Source of the DNA: Gemmatimonadales bacterium
Lineage (GTDB): Bacteria > Gemmatimonadota > Gemmatimonadetes > Gemmatimonadales > GWC2-71-9
Reading direction: 5' to 3'
DNA length: 64,000 bases
Assembly (NCBI GenBank): GCA_036500345.1
Contig: DASYCE010000007.1
Span: 62,001 to 126,000, forward strand
Shown here: positions 7,399-17,184 of the stretch, in pieces
Numbering within the stretch: the stretch's first letter is position 1
Layout of the letters: every line of letters begins with the position of its first letter
The notes under the pieces: generated by a model
The model's input: the letters and a program-made list of their open reading frames with translations, nothing else
Told to the model about the DNA's origin: nothing
Database searches by the model: none
Position numbers and translations under genes: made by a program

Positions 7399-9468
7399 TC
7401 AGACCAGCCTGAGCGAGACGAGGACGACGTCGAGGATCTTGATGCCGGCGAACGGCACGAGGATGCCGCCAACACCGTAGATCCAGAGATTGCGGCGGAG
7501 GATCGCCGCGGCGCCGGTGGGGCGATAGCGGACGCCGCGAAGCGCCAGCGGAATCAGCGCCACGATGATCAGCGCGTTGAAGATCACGCTGGCGAGGATC
7601 GCCGACTCCGGCGAATGCAGCCGCATGACGTTCAGGGTATTCAATACCGGATAGGTCGCCGCGAACATTGCCGGGATGATGGCAAAGTACTTCGCCACGT
7701 CGTTCGCGATCGAAAAGGTCGTCAGCGATCCGCGGGTCATCAGCAGTTGCTTTCCGATCTCGACGATCTCGATGAGCTTGGTCGGATTCGAATCGAGATC
7801 GACCATGTTGCCGGCTTCGCGCGCCGCCTGGGTGCCGGTGTTCATCGCGACGCCGACATCGGCCTGTGCCAGCGCCGGCGCGTCGTTGGTACCGTCGCCG
7901 GTCATCGCAACGAGGCGGCCCCCCAGCTGTTCGCGTCGGATCAGCGCCAGCTTGTCTTCCGGCCGTGCCTCGGCGAGAAAATCATCGACGCCGGCTTCCT
8001 GCGCGATCGCTGCGGCGGTGAGCGGATTGTCGCCGGTGATCATCACGGTGCGGATCCCCATCGCTCGCAGCCGGTCGAACCGCTCGCGCATCCCGCCCTT
8101 GACGATGTCCTTGAGATAGACGACGCCGAGCATTCGCGCAGAACCGTCGCTTCGCTCGGCGACGACCAGTGGCGTCCCTCCTTCGCGTGCGATCTGCTCG
8201 ACGATTCCGACCATCTCTACCGGCACCGTTCCGCCACCGTCCTGGACCCAGCGGGTGATGGCGTCACCTGCACCCTTGCGAAGCTGCACCGCCCCCATGT
8301 CGACGCCGCTCATCCGCGTCGACGCCGAGAACGGGACGAAGGTCATCGGTTGGTGATTCGCCGTCTCGCCAACAGGGCGGCCGCGGAGGTGGAACGCTTC
8401 CTTGGCAAGGACCACGATGCTTCGTCCTTCGGGCGTCTCGTCGGGAAGCGACGCGAGTTGTGCCCGATCGGCGAGCTGTTCGCGCGTGATCCCCTGCACC
8501 GGCCGGAATTCGACCGCCTGCCTGTTGCCGAGGGTGATCGTGCCGGTCTTGTCGAGGAGGAGCGTGTTGACGTCCCCCGCTGCTTCCACAGCGCGGCCGC
8601 TGGTGGCGATGACGTTCTGCTGGATCATCCGATCCATCCCGGCGATCCCGATCGCCGAGAGGAGGCCGCCGATCGTGGTCGGGATGAGGCAGACGAGGAG
8701 CGAGATCAGGACGGGAATCGCGACCGCGCCACCGGAATGGACCGCGAACGGCTGCAGCGTCACGACCGCCAGCAGGAAGATGATCGTCAATCCGGAGAGG
8801 AGGATCGTCAGCGCGATTTCGTTCGGCGTCTTCTGACGCCTGGCGCCCTCCACCAGCGCGATCATCCGGTCGAGAAAGGTTTCGCCGGGGTTCGCGGTGA
8901 TGCGAATGACCAGGAAATCGGACAGCACCTTCGTCCCGCCGGTCACTGCCGACCGGTCGCCGCCCGATTCACGCACCACCGGCGCCGACTCGCCGGTGAT
9001 CGCTGATTCGTCCACCGATGCGACTCCCTCGATCACTTCGCCATCGCCGGGAATCAGGTCGCCGGGATGGCAGACGACGACGTCGCCTGCGCGCAGCTGG
9101 CTGGCGGAGACGGCGGTGAACCGATCGTGGCGCAGGGGGTCGGCAAGCCGTTTCGCCTGGGTCTCACGCCGGCTCTTCCGCAATGCATCGGCTTGCGCCT
9201 TGCCGCGACCCTCCGCCATCGCCTCGGCAAAGTTGGCAAAGAGCACGGTGAACCAGAGCCAGATCGCGATCTGCACGGTGAATCCGGTGTGGCCACGGCC
9301 GCCGGCGACGTCGCGCACCAGGATCGCGGTGGTGACGATGCTGCCGATCAACACGACGAACATCACCGGATTCCGTATCATGTGGCGCGGTGTGAGCTTG
9401 CCGACGGCATCGCGCATGGCTCGGCGCACGATCGGCGAATCGAAGAGCGGTCGCGTGGCGACGGCCAT
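7399..9468 (-). CDS. kdpB: Potassium-transporting ATPase ATP-binding subunit B
   Basis: KdpB is the P-type ATPase that energises K+ uptake through KdpA. The 689-residue protein has the TGES loop (158-161), the phosphorylated aspartate in DKTGT (D306), the nucleotide-binding region and [10 protein letters not shown] in the P domain. Seven membrane helices are expected, and the length matches the family (about 680-700). The start is one base after the kdpA stop. The sequence is complete and intact. Confidence 0.97.
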   Translation of the reverse strand: MAVATRPLFDSPIVRRAMRDAVGKLTPRHMIRNPVMFVVLIGSIVTTAILVRDVAGGRGHTGFTVQIAIWLWFTVLFANFAEAMAEGRGKAQADALRKSRRETQAKRLADPLRHDRFTAVSASQLRAGDVVVCHPGDLIPGDGEVIEGVASVDESAITGESAPVVRESGGDRSAVTGGTKVLSDFLVIRITANPGETFLDRMIALVEGARRQKTPNEIALTILLSGLTIIFLLAVVTLQPFAVHSGGAVAIPVLISLLVCLIPTTIGGLLSAIGIAGMDRMIQQNVIATSGRAVEAAGDVNTLLLDKTGTITLGNRQAVEFRPVQGITREQLADRAQLASLPDETPEGRSIVVLAKEAFHLRGRPVGETANHQPMTFVPFSASTRMSGVDMGAVQLRKGAGDAITRWVQDGGGTVPVEMVGIVEQIAREGGTPLVVAERSDGSARMLGVVYLKDIVKGGMRERFDRLRAMGIRTVMITGDNPLTAAAIAQEAGVDDFLAEARPEDKLALIRREQLGGRLVAMTGDGTNDAPALAQADVGVAMNTGTQAAREAGNMVDLDSNPTKLIEIVEIGKQLLMTRGSLTTFSIANDVAKYFAIIPAMFAATYPVLNTLNVMRLHSPESAILASVIFNALIIVALIPLALRGVRYRPTGAAAILRRNLWIYGVGGILVPFAGIKILDVVLVSLRLV

Positions 9469-9469
9469 G

Positions 9470-11185
9470 CTAGAACACCACGCCCTTCGCCATCAACAGA
9501 TGCTCGACGATCGGTCCGAGCGAGAGCGCCGGAAAGAAGGTGAGCGCGCCGACGATCACGATCACGCCGATGAGGAGCACGACAAAGAGCGGCGTGGTGA
9601 CGGGAAAGGTGCCGGCTGATGCGGGCGCGGCCTTCTGCTCTGCGAGAAAGCCTCCAAGCGCGAGCATCGGCACCAGCATCGCGAACCGGCCGATCAGCAT
9701 GGTGAGGCCGAGCATCGTGTTGTAGTAGTAGGTCCCGCCGGTGAGTCCGGCGAAGGCGCTGCCGTTGTTCCCTGCCGCCGAGGTGAAGGCGTAGAGGATT
9801 TCCGACAGGCCGTGGGGTCCGGCGTTGGCGAGACCGGCGAGCCCGGGCGGGGCCACGACCGAGATCGCGGTCATGGTCAGGATCGCCGCCGGGAAGACCA
9901 GAACGTACAGCATCGCCATCTGGATTTCGCGCGCCTGGATCTTCTTGCCGAGATACTCCGGCGTCCGGCCGACCATCAGCCCGGCGATGAATACCGTCAG
10001 TACGACCATCATCAGGATGCCGTACAATCCGGCACCGACGCCGCCGAAGATCACCTCGCCAAGCTGCATGTTCGCCATCGGCACCAGGCCGCCGAGTGGC
10101 GTGAAGGAATCGAGCATCGCATTCACCGCGCCGCACGAAGCCGCCGTAGTGACAGTGGCATAGAGCGCCGAGTTCGCGATCCCGAAGCGGACTTCCTTCC
10201 CTTCCATGTTGCCGCCGGGCGAGATCGCGGTCGTGATCCCATCGATCCCGCGCGCGATGTGCATCGGGTTGCCCCGCGCCTCGGCCCGGTATGCGGTCGT
10301 GACGCCGGCGGCGAACACTGTGAACATTGCGCCCCAGATCGCCCACCCGTGCCGCTGGTTCTTCACCACGCGACCGAGGTAGTATGTCAGCGCCGACGGA
10401 ATCGCGAAGATGGCGAGCATCTGCCAGAGGTTCGACCACGGTGTCGGGTTCTCGAACGGATGGGAGGCGTTGGCGTTGAAGAAGCCGCCGCCGTTGGTCC
10501 CGAGCTGCTTGATCGCCTCCTGGCTCGCCACGGGCCCCATCGCAATGATCTGACGCGCCCCTTCCAGCGTGGTCACGCCGATGTAGTGCGAGAAGTTCTG
10601 GATCGCCCCCTGCTGCACGAAGATCAATGCCACGACCAGGGCCAGCGGGATCAGGACGTACAGTGTCGCGCGAACGAGGTCGACCCAGAAGTTGCCGATC
10701 CTTCCTGCACTCTGACGGGCGATCCCGCGCACCAGCCCTACCGCGCACGCCATCCCGACCGCCGCCGACGCGAAGTTGTGAAAGGCGAGCTGTGTCATCT
10801 GCGAGAAGTACGACATCACGCCCTCGCCGGCGTACGACTGCCAGTCGGTGTTGGTCGTGAATGACGCCGCGGTTTCGAACGACTGGCGCGCAGGCACAGC
10901 GGTGAAGTGTTGCGGGTTGAGCGGCAGCACGCGCTGCAACCGCAGGACCAGATAGGTCAGGATCATCGACGCCAGCGAGAGGAGGAGCAGCGCGCCCGCA
11001 TACGCCGTCCAATGCTGATCCTCCGCCGGATCGACGCCGCAGATCTGGTAGATCAATCGTTCAATCGGCGCGAGCCAACGCACGCGCCCGTCGAATACCC
11101 GTACCAGGTAGACGCCGAGTGGCCGGGTGATCAACAGGATGCAGGCGGAGAAAAAGCAGATCTGGAGCCAGCCGTTGGCGGTCAT
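9470..11185 (-). CDS. kdpA: Potassium-transporting ATPase subunit A
   Basis: KdpA is the K+-selective channel-like subunit in the inner membrane. All four selectivity-loop regions are visible in the 571-residue protein: [44 protein letters not shown] and [10 protein letters not shown]. About ten membrane helices fit the family. The chosen ATG (11185) gives [12 protein letters not shown], a usual KdpA start, and follows the kdpF stop by one base. The stop is TAG. Confidence 0.97.
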   Translation of the reverse strand: MTANGWLQICFFSACILLITRPLGVYLVRVFDGRVRWLAPIERLIYQICGVDPAEDQHWTAYAGALLLLSLASMILTYLVLRLQRVLPLNPQHFTAVPARQSFETAASFTTNTDWQSYAGEGVMSYFSQMTQLAFHNFASAAVGMACAVGLVRGIARQSAGRIGNFWVDLVRATLYVLIPLALVVALIFVQQGAIQNFSHYIGVTTLEGARQIIAMGPVASQEAIKQLGTNGGGFFNANASHPFENPTPWSNLWQMLAIFAIPSALTYYLGRVVKNQRHGWAIWGAMFTVFAAGVTTAYRAEARGNPMHIARGIDGITTAISPGGNMEGKEVRFGIANSALYATVTTAASCGAVNAMLDSFTPLGGLVPMANMQLGEVIFGGVGAGLYGILMMVVLTVFIAGLMVGRTPEYLGKKIQAREIQMAMLYVLVFPAAILTMTAISVVAPPGLAGLANAGPHGLSEILYAFTSAAGNNGSAFAGLTGGTYYYNTMLGLTMLIGRFAMLVPMLALGGFLAEQKAAPASAGTFPVTTPLFVVLLIGVIVIVGALTFFPALSLGPIVEHLLMAKGVVF

Positions 11186-11186
11186 C

Positions 11187-11276
11187 TCAGAACCGTTCCG
11201 GCCGCAGCATGGTGTAGACGAGGTAGCCGACGAGGGCAACCGTGATCACAGCGCCGATAACGGCCTCGGCGCTCAC
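11187..11276 (-). CDS. kdpF: KdpF, 29-residue stabilising subunit
   Basis: This is a single-helix lipid-like subunit of the Kdp pump: VSAEAVIGAVITVALVGYLV then YTMLRPERF. It matches the E. coli KdpF layout, including the GYLVY centre and the short C-terminal tail. The GTG start at 11276 follows a GGGGGAG ribosome-binding site and overlaps the stop of the microprotein upstream (GTGA at 11276-11273). It ends one base before kdpA. Confidence 0.9.
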   Translation of the reverse strand: MSAEAVIGAVITVALVGYLVYTMLRPERF

Positions 11277-11389
11277 GGCCGCTCCCCCTTCGACTCGCGC
11301 GACCGCCCCAGTGCCGCGCAGGCGCGGACATACCAGAGCATCGCCACGAAGAAGCCGATGGTACCAGCGAGATAGATCAGGTCGATCAT
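11273..11389 (-). CDS. 38-residue membrane microprotein heading the kdp operon
   Basis: An ATG at 11389 opens a 38-codon frame that ends in the kdpF start. The protein begins MIDLIYLAGTIGFFVAMLWY and continues VRACAALGRSRESKGERP: one membrane helix, a YVRxC motif at its end and a basic cytoplasmic-type tail. I recall small proteins with the same pattern (helix, FFxxxxxYVxGC) annotated as hypothetical upstream of kdpF in other bacteria, which supports it as a real gene. It could be an extra subunit or assembly factor of the pump. No function has been shown here. Confidence 0.72.
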   Translation of the reverse strand: MIDLIYLAGTIGFFVAMLWYVRACAALGRSRESKGERP

Positions 11390-11475
11390 CGATGCCTGCC
11401 GTCAACAACGCTGTTCGTCACGGCATGCACGCTACGCATCCGCCCGTGAAGGACGCATGCGACAAGGGGGAGAAC

Positions 11476-11497
11476 AGCGTTAAGAGATCGCTAAGAT
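11476..11497 (-). promoter_or_regulatory. Tandem 11-bp direct repeats, candidate KdpE operator
   Basis: On the minus strand two copies, TCTTAGCGATC and TCTTAACGCTG, stand head to tail with an 11-bp period (TCTTARCG core). OmpR/PhoB-family regulators such as KdpE bind direct repeats with this period. They overlap the last codons of kdpD-C and lie about 90-110 bp before the kdp microprotein, where the kdpFABC promoter should be. The regulator is inferred from position; a clear -10/-35 pair was not found. Confidence 0.45.
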
Positions 11498-12987
11498 CCG
11501 ATCACACCGACCGGGAGGTCGGCAGCGGGAAGGGTGAGCTCGAACGTCGCGCCGGACGCCGACGGGCCCGTTGATCCGATGGTCAGTGTGCCGCCCTGCA
11601 ACTCCGCCAGTTGCCTGGCGATCGAGAGGCCGAGGCCCGCGCTGCCGCTATCGGGGATGGCGCCCGCCGGGCGATAGAACGGCTCGAAGATCCGCTCGCG
11701 CTCGCGCAGGGGAATCCCGGGGCCACGATCGATCACGGCGAAACGCAGCATATCGGCGTCGCGGCTGATGCGCAGCACGACCGGGTCCGACGGCGGCGAG
11801 TATTTGTGCGCGTTCTCGATCAGGTTGACCAGGATCCGGAGCGCGTGCACCAGATCGAACCGACCGACCAGCAGCGTGCTATCGTCCTGGAACTCGACCT
11901 CGAGGGTACGTGTGCCGAGAATCCCCGCAACTCGCTGCATCAGCGCGCCGATCAGGTCGTCGACGGCGTTGAGGGCGATGTGGAGCGGGATGGCGCCGCC
12001 CTGCAGTCGAGAGAGGTCGAGGAGGTCGGCGACGAGTCGGTTGAGGCGGTCCGCTTCTTCCTCGATCATGACGGCGCGGTCGTCGCGCGTCCCCATGTCG
12101 TGCGCGAGCGCCTTGATCGTCGTGAGCGGCGTGCGCAGATCGTGCGACACCGACGCGAGCAGCGCGTTCTTGAGCCGATCGGCCTCGCGGAGTGCGTCGG
12201 CATCGCGTGCCTCCGTCGCGAGTCGCGCGCGTTCGATCCCCAGGGCGGCGTAGTAACTCAGCGCGCGAAGAAATCGACGTTCGTGCGCGCCGAGCTCGAC
12301 GCCGGTGTCGTGCCGCAACTCGAGAACACCCACGGTACGATCGCGGACGCGGAGCGGGAGATACCAGGCGATCGCCCCTGCTCCGCCCGAAAGCTCATCA
12401 AGTCCGTCGGTCACGTGCGTGGTGCCGTCGGCCTGTACCTGGGCCGCTCCGCCATGTTCGCGCACCCACGTCACCAGCGGGTCGGCGGTCGGTCCATCCG
12501 CGTCGCTGCGATCGGCGTGAATGCGGCAACGGGTCAGGTGAAGCGTCGTCCGGATCACCTCGGCCACCGCGTCGATCGCCTCCTCCGGCCGGGCAACATT
12601 GAGCGCTTCTGCGCCGAGCACGGCAAATTGATTGACCTCGGCGGCGCGCTGGCGTGCGAGTTCCGCTTCGCGCTTGAGCCGGTGGAGCATCTCCGCTGCG
12701 ACGCCGCTGACCAGGAGAAAGGCGGCGAGAACGAGCCAGTCGAGCGGATCGTTGACGCGCAGCGTCCCGTACGGGACGAGGAAGAACCAGTTGAAGAGGA
12801 GGAACGCGACCGCTGCGAGGGAAAAGCCGAGCAGCCGCCCTCCGCTCACGGTACCGAGCAGGATCAGCAGCAGATAGATGAGCGTGACATGCGCCTTGTC
12901 GAGGCGGCCGCGAAACGCCAGCATCGCGATCGTCGCGACACCGAGGGCAATGCCCCAGATCACCCATTGCATCCAGGCGCGGCGCAT
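11491..12987 (-). CDS. kdpD: KdpD C-terminal half: membrane, GAF and histidine kinase domains
   Basis: This 498-residue protein is the rest of KdpD. It has four membrane helices within residues 8-100 (the DUF4118 region), a GAF-like domain (about 130-255), the phospho-acceptor SVSHDLRTPL (H282) and an ATPase domain with N-box, DRGPGIP and GLGLSI boxes. Its length plus that of the 5586-6764 product (392) is 890, close to the 894 of E. coli KdpD. The ATG shares one base with the kdpE stop (TGATG at 12989-12985), so it is coupled to kdpE. It should phosphorylate KdpE. Confidence 0.92.
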   Translation of the reverse strand: MRRAWMQWVIWGIALGVATIAMLAFRGRLDKAHVTLIYLLLILLGTVSGGRLLGFSLAAVAFLLFNWFFLVPYGTLRVNDPLDWLVLAAFLLVSGVAAEMLHRLKREAELARQRAAEVNQFAVLGAEALNVARPEEAIDAVAEVIRTTLHLTRCRIHADRSDADGPTADPLVTWVREHGGAAQVQADGTTHVTDGLDELSGGAGAIAWYLPLRVRDRTVGVLELRHDTGVELGAHERRFLRALSYYAALGIERARLATEARDADALREADRLKNALLASVSHDLRTPLTTIKALAHDMGTRDDRAVMIEEEADRLNRLVADLLDLSRLQGGAIPLHIALNAVDDLIGALMQRVAGILGTRTLEVEFQDDSTLLVGRFDLVHALRILVNLIENAHKYSPPSDPVVLRISRDADMLRFAVIDRGPGIPLRERERIFEPFYRPAGAIPDSGSAGLGLSIARQLAELQGGTLTIGSTGPSASGATFELTLPAADLPVGVIGS

Positions 12988-13691
12988 CACGCGGTCGCCG
13001 TCGATGCCTCGGCTGCCGTGGCAAACCGGTAGCCGACGCCGGGCTCGGTGATGATGTAGCGTGGACGGATCGAGTCGAGTTCGATCTTGCGGCGCAGATG
13101 CGCCACGTAGACGCGCAGATATTGCTGCGCGTCGCCAAATTGCCGGCCACGCCACACTTCACCAAAGAGGAACTGGTGCGTCAGCGTGCGGCCTGCGTTG
13201 CGCATCAGGACCACCAGGAGGTCCCACTCGATCGGCGTGAGCCGCAGCGCCTCGCCGCTTCGTCGCAGGCTCCGGGAGGCGAGATCGAGAGTGAGATCGC
13301 CGATCACGATCGGCTCACCGTCGGGCGCCGACAGCATCGCCGAGCGGCGCAACAGCGCGCGGGCGCGGGCCTGCAGCTCGGACGTGCTGAACGGCTTGGT
13401 GAGATAGTCGTCGGCACCGGCGTCGAGCAGGCGCACCTTTTCATCGTCGGCATGCCGCGCCGAGAGGACGAGCAACGGAACGGACGACCAGCGGCGGAGC
13501 TCGATGCAGACATCGATTCCCGGCATGTCGGGGAGGCCGAGGTCAAGGATGATCAGATCGGGGCGCTGGGCCGCTGCCGCATCGATTCCGGCCGAACCGG
13601 TCTCGGCTTCGACAACGCGCGCGGGTTCGGGAAAGGCGTTGCGTACCACGCGGCGAATCGGCGTTTCGTCGTCGATCACCAGCACGGTCAT
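12987..13691 (-). CDS. kdpE: KdpE response regulator (OmpR family)
   Basis: This 234-residue protein has a receiver domain with D50 (LIILDLGLPD), an acidic pocket IDDE, a conserved lysine in LTKPFS, and a winged-helix DNA-binding domain ending RPRYIITEPGVGYRF. The AQQYLRVYVAHLRRKIE segment is typical of KdpE. The chosen ATG (13691) gives MTVLVIDDE; the frame upstream is open but unlike the family. It lies 17 nt after the histidine-kinase gene at 13709 and directly before kdpD-C. It should activate the kdp operon, possibly through the repeats at 11476-11497. Confidence 0.92.
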   Translation of the reverse strand: MTVLVIDDETPIRRVVRNAFPEPARVVEAETGSAGIDAAAAQRPDLIILDLGLPDMPGIDVCIELRRWSSVPLLVLSARHADDEKVRLLDAGADDYLTKPFSTSELQARARALLRRSAMLSAPDGEPIVIGDLTLDLASRSLRRSGEALRLTPIEWDLLVVLMRNAGRTLTHQFLFGEVWRGRQFGDAQQYLRVYVAHLRRKIELDSIRPRYIITEPGVGYRFATAAEASTATA

Positions 13692-13708
13692 CGGCTGCGA
13701 CGTCGCCG

Positions 13709-15094
13709 TCAGGTGACCGCCGGTGCCGGCGCCGCCATCGGGTGAGCGGGCAGGCGCAGCGCCACGATGTTTTCCCGTTCGCGCCGCGTGATGACGAGTT
13801 CGCCGCCGTGAACTTTCGCGATCCATTGCATGATCGACAGCCCAAGGCCTCCCACACGCCCGTCGTCGTCGGTGCGAGGCACCGCGTGGCGGGACTCGAA
13901 GGGAATCGGCTCGCCGGTGTTCCGCACCTCGAGGAAGACGTTGCCGTTGTCCGCCCGCACGCCGAGTGCGACCGGCGGCCCCGGTTCGCCGTGACGGCAG
14001 GCGTTCTCAAGCAACTCGAGGAGTCCCTCGCGCAGCAGCGCCGCGTCACCGGTGAGTTCACAGGGAACGATGTCGTCGAGCTGCAGATGCTGCCCGAGGG
14101 CTCGCGCACGCGCGCGAAACAGATCGGTCGCCTCGAGTGCGAGCGCATCGAGTTCGACAGTGTCGCGCAGCGGCGGCCGCTCGCCGGCTTCCATTCGCGC
14201 CAGCAGCAGAAGATCCTGCACCCGGTGGGTCATCTGCCCGGCCGCCGCATGGACTCGTCGCAACGCGCGGGCGTATTCCTCCGCGCTCCGTTCGCGCTCC
14301 AACCCGAGATCGGCTTCGCCAAGGACGAGGGTGAGCGGGGTGCGAATCTGATGCGCCACTTCGCGAACGAATCGATGCGAACGATCCTGGAGCGCCTGAA
14401 TCCGGTCGAGCAGGTCGTTGAACCGGCCGGCGAGGCGATCGAGCTCGTCGGGCGGCGAGCTGACCGGAAGACGTCCAGCGAGCGCGCCGGGCGAGATCGC
14501 GGCGGTGGCCCGGCCGAGGGCATCGATCGGCGCCAGGGCGTAGCGCGACAGCAGATACCCGATCACCAATGCCAGGACGAGCGCCAGCGGCGCCATCAGC
14601 AGCATCCGTGCGACGAAGCGCGTCTGATTGCGACGGAGCCGGTCAGTCGTGGCACCGGCCACCACAAAGGTGCCGAGCACCGTGTCGGTGGTGTAGCGGA
14701 GATGCAGACCGTTCGAAAGCGGAATCCGGTCGATGTCATCGACGTCGGGAATCGACGGGAGCGGCGGTATCAGCCGCACCATTCGCTCGTTGCCGCCGGT
14801 CGCGATGCGCTGGCCGGTTGAATCGTAGACCACGAAGGCGACGGTCGACGGCGAGAAATCGACCATTGCCTGCTGGACGCCAGCGAAGACGTTGGTATCG
14901 ATCGCGATGCCGGACCCTTGGCGGCGAATGGCGTGATGGAAGGAGGCCGCGGCGTCCTTGAGGCGCTCGTTGAAGTCGTGCCCGTTGGTGATGGTGACGT
15001 ACCAGTAGGACGCGCCATCGAGCGCCACGAAACCGACAAAGAGCGCCACTGCAAAGCCGCGGGCAAGCCGCAGCCGCAGCCGGCTAAGCGCCAT
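13709..15094 (-). CDS. Sensor histidine kinase with HAMP domain
   Basis: This 461-residue membrane kinase has a helix at about 12-30, a periplasmic sensor of some 130 residues, and a second helix at 163-183. A HAMP domain follows (190-240), then REVAHQIRTPL (H248) and an ATPase domain with LLENACRHG and GLGLSIM. The aspartate-glycine box between them is hard to see. It overlaps its response-regulator gene by 11 nt (15084-15094), so the two form a pair. The signal is unknown. The gene is 17 nt upstream of kdpE, so both two-component pairs may share a transcript. Confidence 0.9.
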   Translation of the reverse strand: MALSRLRLRLARGFAVALFVGFVALDGASYWYVTITNGHDFNERLKDAAASFHHAIRRQGSGIAIDTNVFAGVQQAMVDFSPSTVAFVVYDSTGQRIATGGNERMVRLIPPLPSIPDVDDIDRIPLSNGLHLRYTTDTVLGTFVVAGATTDRLRRNQTRFVARMLLMAPLALVLALVIGYLLSRYALAPIDALGRATAAISPGALAGRLPVSSPPDELDRLAGRFNDLLDRIQALQDRSHRFVREVAHQIRTPLTLVLGEADLGLERERSAEEYARALRRVHAAAGQMTHRVQDLLLLARMEAGERPPLRDTVELDALALEATDLFRARARALGQHLQLDDIVPCELTGDAALLREGLLELLENACRHGEPGPPVALGVRADNGNVFLEVRNTGEPIPFESRHAVPRTDDDGRVGGLGLSIMQWIAKVHGGELVITRRERENIVALRLPAHPMAAPAPAVT

Positions 15095-15773
15095 CAGCAG
15101 GTTCGGCGAGCGAGAGGACGTAGCCGCGGGAGCGTACCGTGTGGATCAGCGGTTCCTGCCCGTCGGAATGAATCCGGCGGCGCAACCGTCCCACCAGGAC
15201 GTCAACAGCGTTGGCTACCGGGTCGAAGTTGTCGTCCCAGACATGTTCGAGAATCTGGGTCCGACTGACGACCCGCTCTGGGTTGCGCATCAGATACTCC
15301 AGCAGTGCGTACTCGCGCGCCGTCAGCCGGATGTGGGTGCCACCGCGGCGCGCGGTGAGCGTCCGGGTGTCGAGTTCGAGATCGGCAAAGGACAGCACGA
15401 CATCGAGTGCCGCCGCCGGCCGCCGCGCCAGCGCCCGCAACCGCGCCAGCAGTTCCTCGATCGCGAACGGTTTGGAAAGGTAATCGTCGGCACCGGCGTC
15501 AAGGCCGCGAACCCGGTCATCGAGGCCGGTCCGTGCCGTCAGCATCAGGATCGGTGTCCTGGCCCCTCGCTCGCGATGCCGCCGGCACACCTCGAAGCCG
15601 TCGATGTCGGGAAGCGACACGTCGAGGATGGCAAGGTCGTAGTCGTTGATCGCGAGTGCGGTAAGGCCCTCCTCGCCGCGGTGCGCGATGTCGACCGCCA
15701 TCGCGGCTTCGCGCAGGGTCCGCCGCAGCAGATCCGCCAGGGCGGGATCGTCTTCCACGATGAGTACGCGCAT
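15084..15773 (-). CDS. OmpR-family response regulator
   Basis: This 229-residue regulator has receiver aspartate D51 (LAILDVSLPD), LSKPFAIEELLARLRAL and a C-terminal winged helix (TAREYALLEYLMRNPERVVSRT then LIHTVRSRGYVL). It resembles the QseB/PmrA/CpxR branch in length and order. It is the partner of the kinase at 13709-15094. A TTCACC-N17-TACTTC promoter-like pair on the minus strand ends only 8 nt before the ATG, which would leave almost no leader. Confidence 0.92.
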   Translation of the reverse strand: MRVLIVEDDPALADLLRRTLREAAMAVDIAHRGEEGLTALAINDYDLAILDVSLPDIDGFEVCRRHRERGARTPILMLTARTGLDDRVRGLDAGADDYLSKPFAIEELLARLRALARRPAAALDVVLSFADLELDTRTLTARRGGTHIRLTAREYALLEYLMRNPERVVSRTQILEHVWDDNFDPVANAVDVLVGRLRRRIHSDGQEPLIHTVRSRGYVLSLAEPADGA

Positions 15774-15837
15774 GCTAGAGAGAAGTACGCAGGATCGTCC
15801 GAAAGGTGAATCGCGTCGCGCGCGCGGCGTCCAGCAT

Positions 15838-17160
15838 TCAGGGCGCCGGCCGCCGCACCATCGTCAAGGTGGCTCGGCAGCCGTGCCCGTCGGCACGATT
15901 CGCCAGAATCAGCTGTCCCCCGTGACCCTCCGCGATCTGCCGCGAGAGCACCAGGCCGATCCCGGTCCCTCCCGGTTTGGTGGTGAAGAACGGAACAAAG
16001 AGATTCGCCGATTCCGGAAGCCCGGGTCCGTCGTCTTCCACCACCAGATCGAAGGCCTCCTCGTGCATCGACCATGACACCCGAACGCCGCCGTGAGTCA
16101 CCGCCGCTGCGTCCACCGCATTGGCGATCAGATTGATCAGCAGCTGGTCGAGCTGGTCGCCGTCGGCCTGCAGCGTGACGTCGGGGCCGGGAATGATCGC
16201 CACCACCATCCTGGTCTCCAGTCGCACGGTGCGTTGCACCCAGGCGGCGACGTCGACGGCGCCGAATCGCGGCGGCGGCAGTCGTGCGAGGCGGGTGTAC
16301 GACGCGAGGAATCGCGTCAGCCCTTCCGATCGCGACGCGATGACGCCGAGACCATGTCCGAGATCGGCGCGAAGGGTCTCGTCGGGATCGGCCCGCCCGA
16401 GCAAGTCCCGCAATCGATCGGCGATCGATCGAATCGGCGTCAATGAGTTGTTGATCTCGTGGCCGAGGACGCGGATCAATCGCTGCCACGCGAGACGCTC
16501 TTCCTGTCGCAGCGCGCGGCTTACATCGGCGAGGAGCACGAACTGATGCGGCCGCCCGCTCTGACGGAATCCGCCGCGACGCATCTCCCACCGGCCGTGC
16601 GTGCCGGCGAGCTCGAGCTCCACCAGGCGCGGCGCCTCCCCTTCCAGGCAGGTCGCCAGTCCCAGTTCGTCGGCGCGGCGGCCGAGGAGCCGCTCCGCCG
16701 GCTGCCCCAGGAGTCGCTCGCCGCCGGGGTTGATGAGGCGGAGGGCGCCGACGTCGTCGAAGGCAAGAACTGCGACGTCGATTTCCGCCATCACGCGCCG
16801 CAGCAATGCGGTCGCTTCCAGGGCCCCGAGCCGGCGCTCGCGCAGTTCGTTCATCAATGCGTTGAGTTCGAGCATCGCGAGGCCGAGGGCGTCTTCGGGC
16901 GACGATCGACGCGCCCGAAGCGAATAGTCCTGCTCGCGAATTGCGGCAAGCATGTTGGAGAGCGTCTGCAGCGGCCGGATCACCCGCTCGCGGAGCGCCA
17001 GGGCAAAGCCAAGCGAGCAGAGCACCAGCACGAAGGTGATCGTCCATTGGGTCCGCGGCGCGAAATCGCCGGTCCACAGCAACACCATTGCGACGGCCAG
17101 CGACGGCACGCCAGCCCCGAAGGCGAGGAGCGTGACCTGACGCTCGTGAGAGGACGGCAT
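15838..17160 (-). CDS. NtrY-like membrane histidine kinase
   Basis: This 440-residue kinase has two membrane helices (about 10-29 and 39-57), a HAMP-like linker and a PAS domain (about 120-215). The H-box is RVLGHEINNSL (H234), typical of the NtrB/NtrY group that pairs with sigma-54 activators. The ATPase boxes LIANAVDAA, DDGPGLP and GTGIGLVLSRQI are intact. It follows its activator gene (17185-18543) by 24 nt. Together they close the ABC efflux operon and should report cell-envelope or substrate stress to it; the signal is not known. A TACCTT hexamer stands 6 nt before the ATG. Confidence 0.9.
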   Translation of the reverse strand: MPSSHERQVTLLAFGAGVPSLAVAMVLLWTGDFAPRTQWTITFVLVLCSLGFALALRERVIRPLQTLSNMLAAIREQDYSLRARRSSPEDALGLAMLELNALMNELRERRLGALEATALLRRVMAEIDVAVLAFDDVGALRLINPGGERLLGQPAERLLGRRADELGLATCLEGEAPRLVELELAGTHGRWEMRRGGFRQSGRPHQFVLLADVSRALRQEERLAWQRLIRVLGHEINNSLTPIRSIADRLRDLLGRADPDETLRADLGHGLGVIASRSEGLTRFLASYTRLARLPPPRFGAVDVAAWVQRTVRLETRMVVAIIPGPDVTLQADGDQLDQLLINLIANAVDAAAVTHGGVRVSWSMHEEAFDLVVEDDGPGLPESANLFVPFFTTKPGGTGIGLVLSRQIAEGHGGQLILANRADGHGCRATLTMVRRPAP

Positions 17161-17184
17161 GAGAGAAAGGTACGGCGCCGGAGG

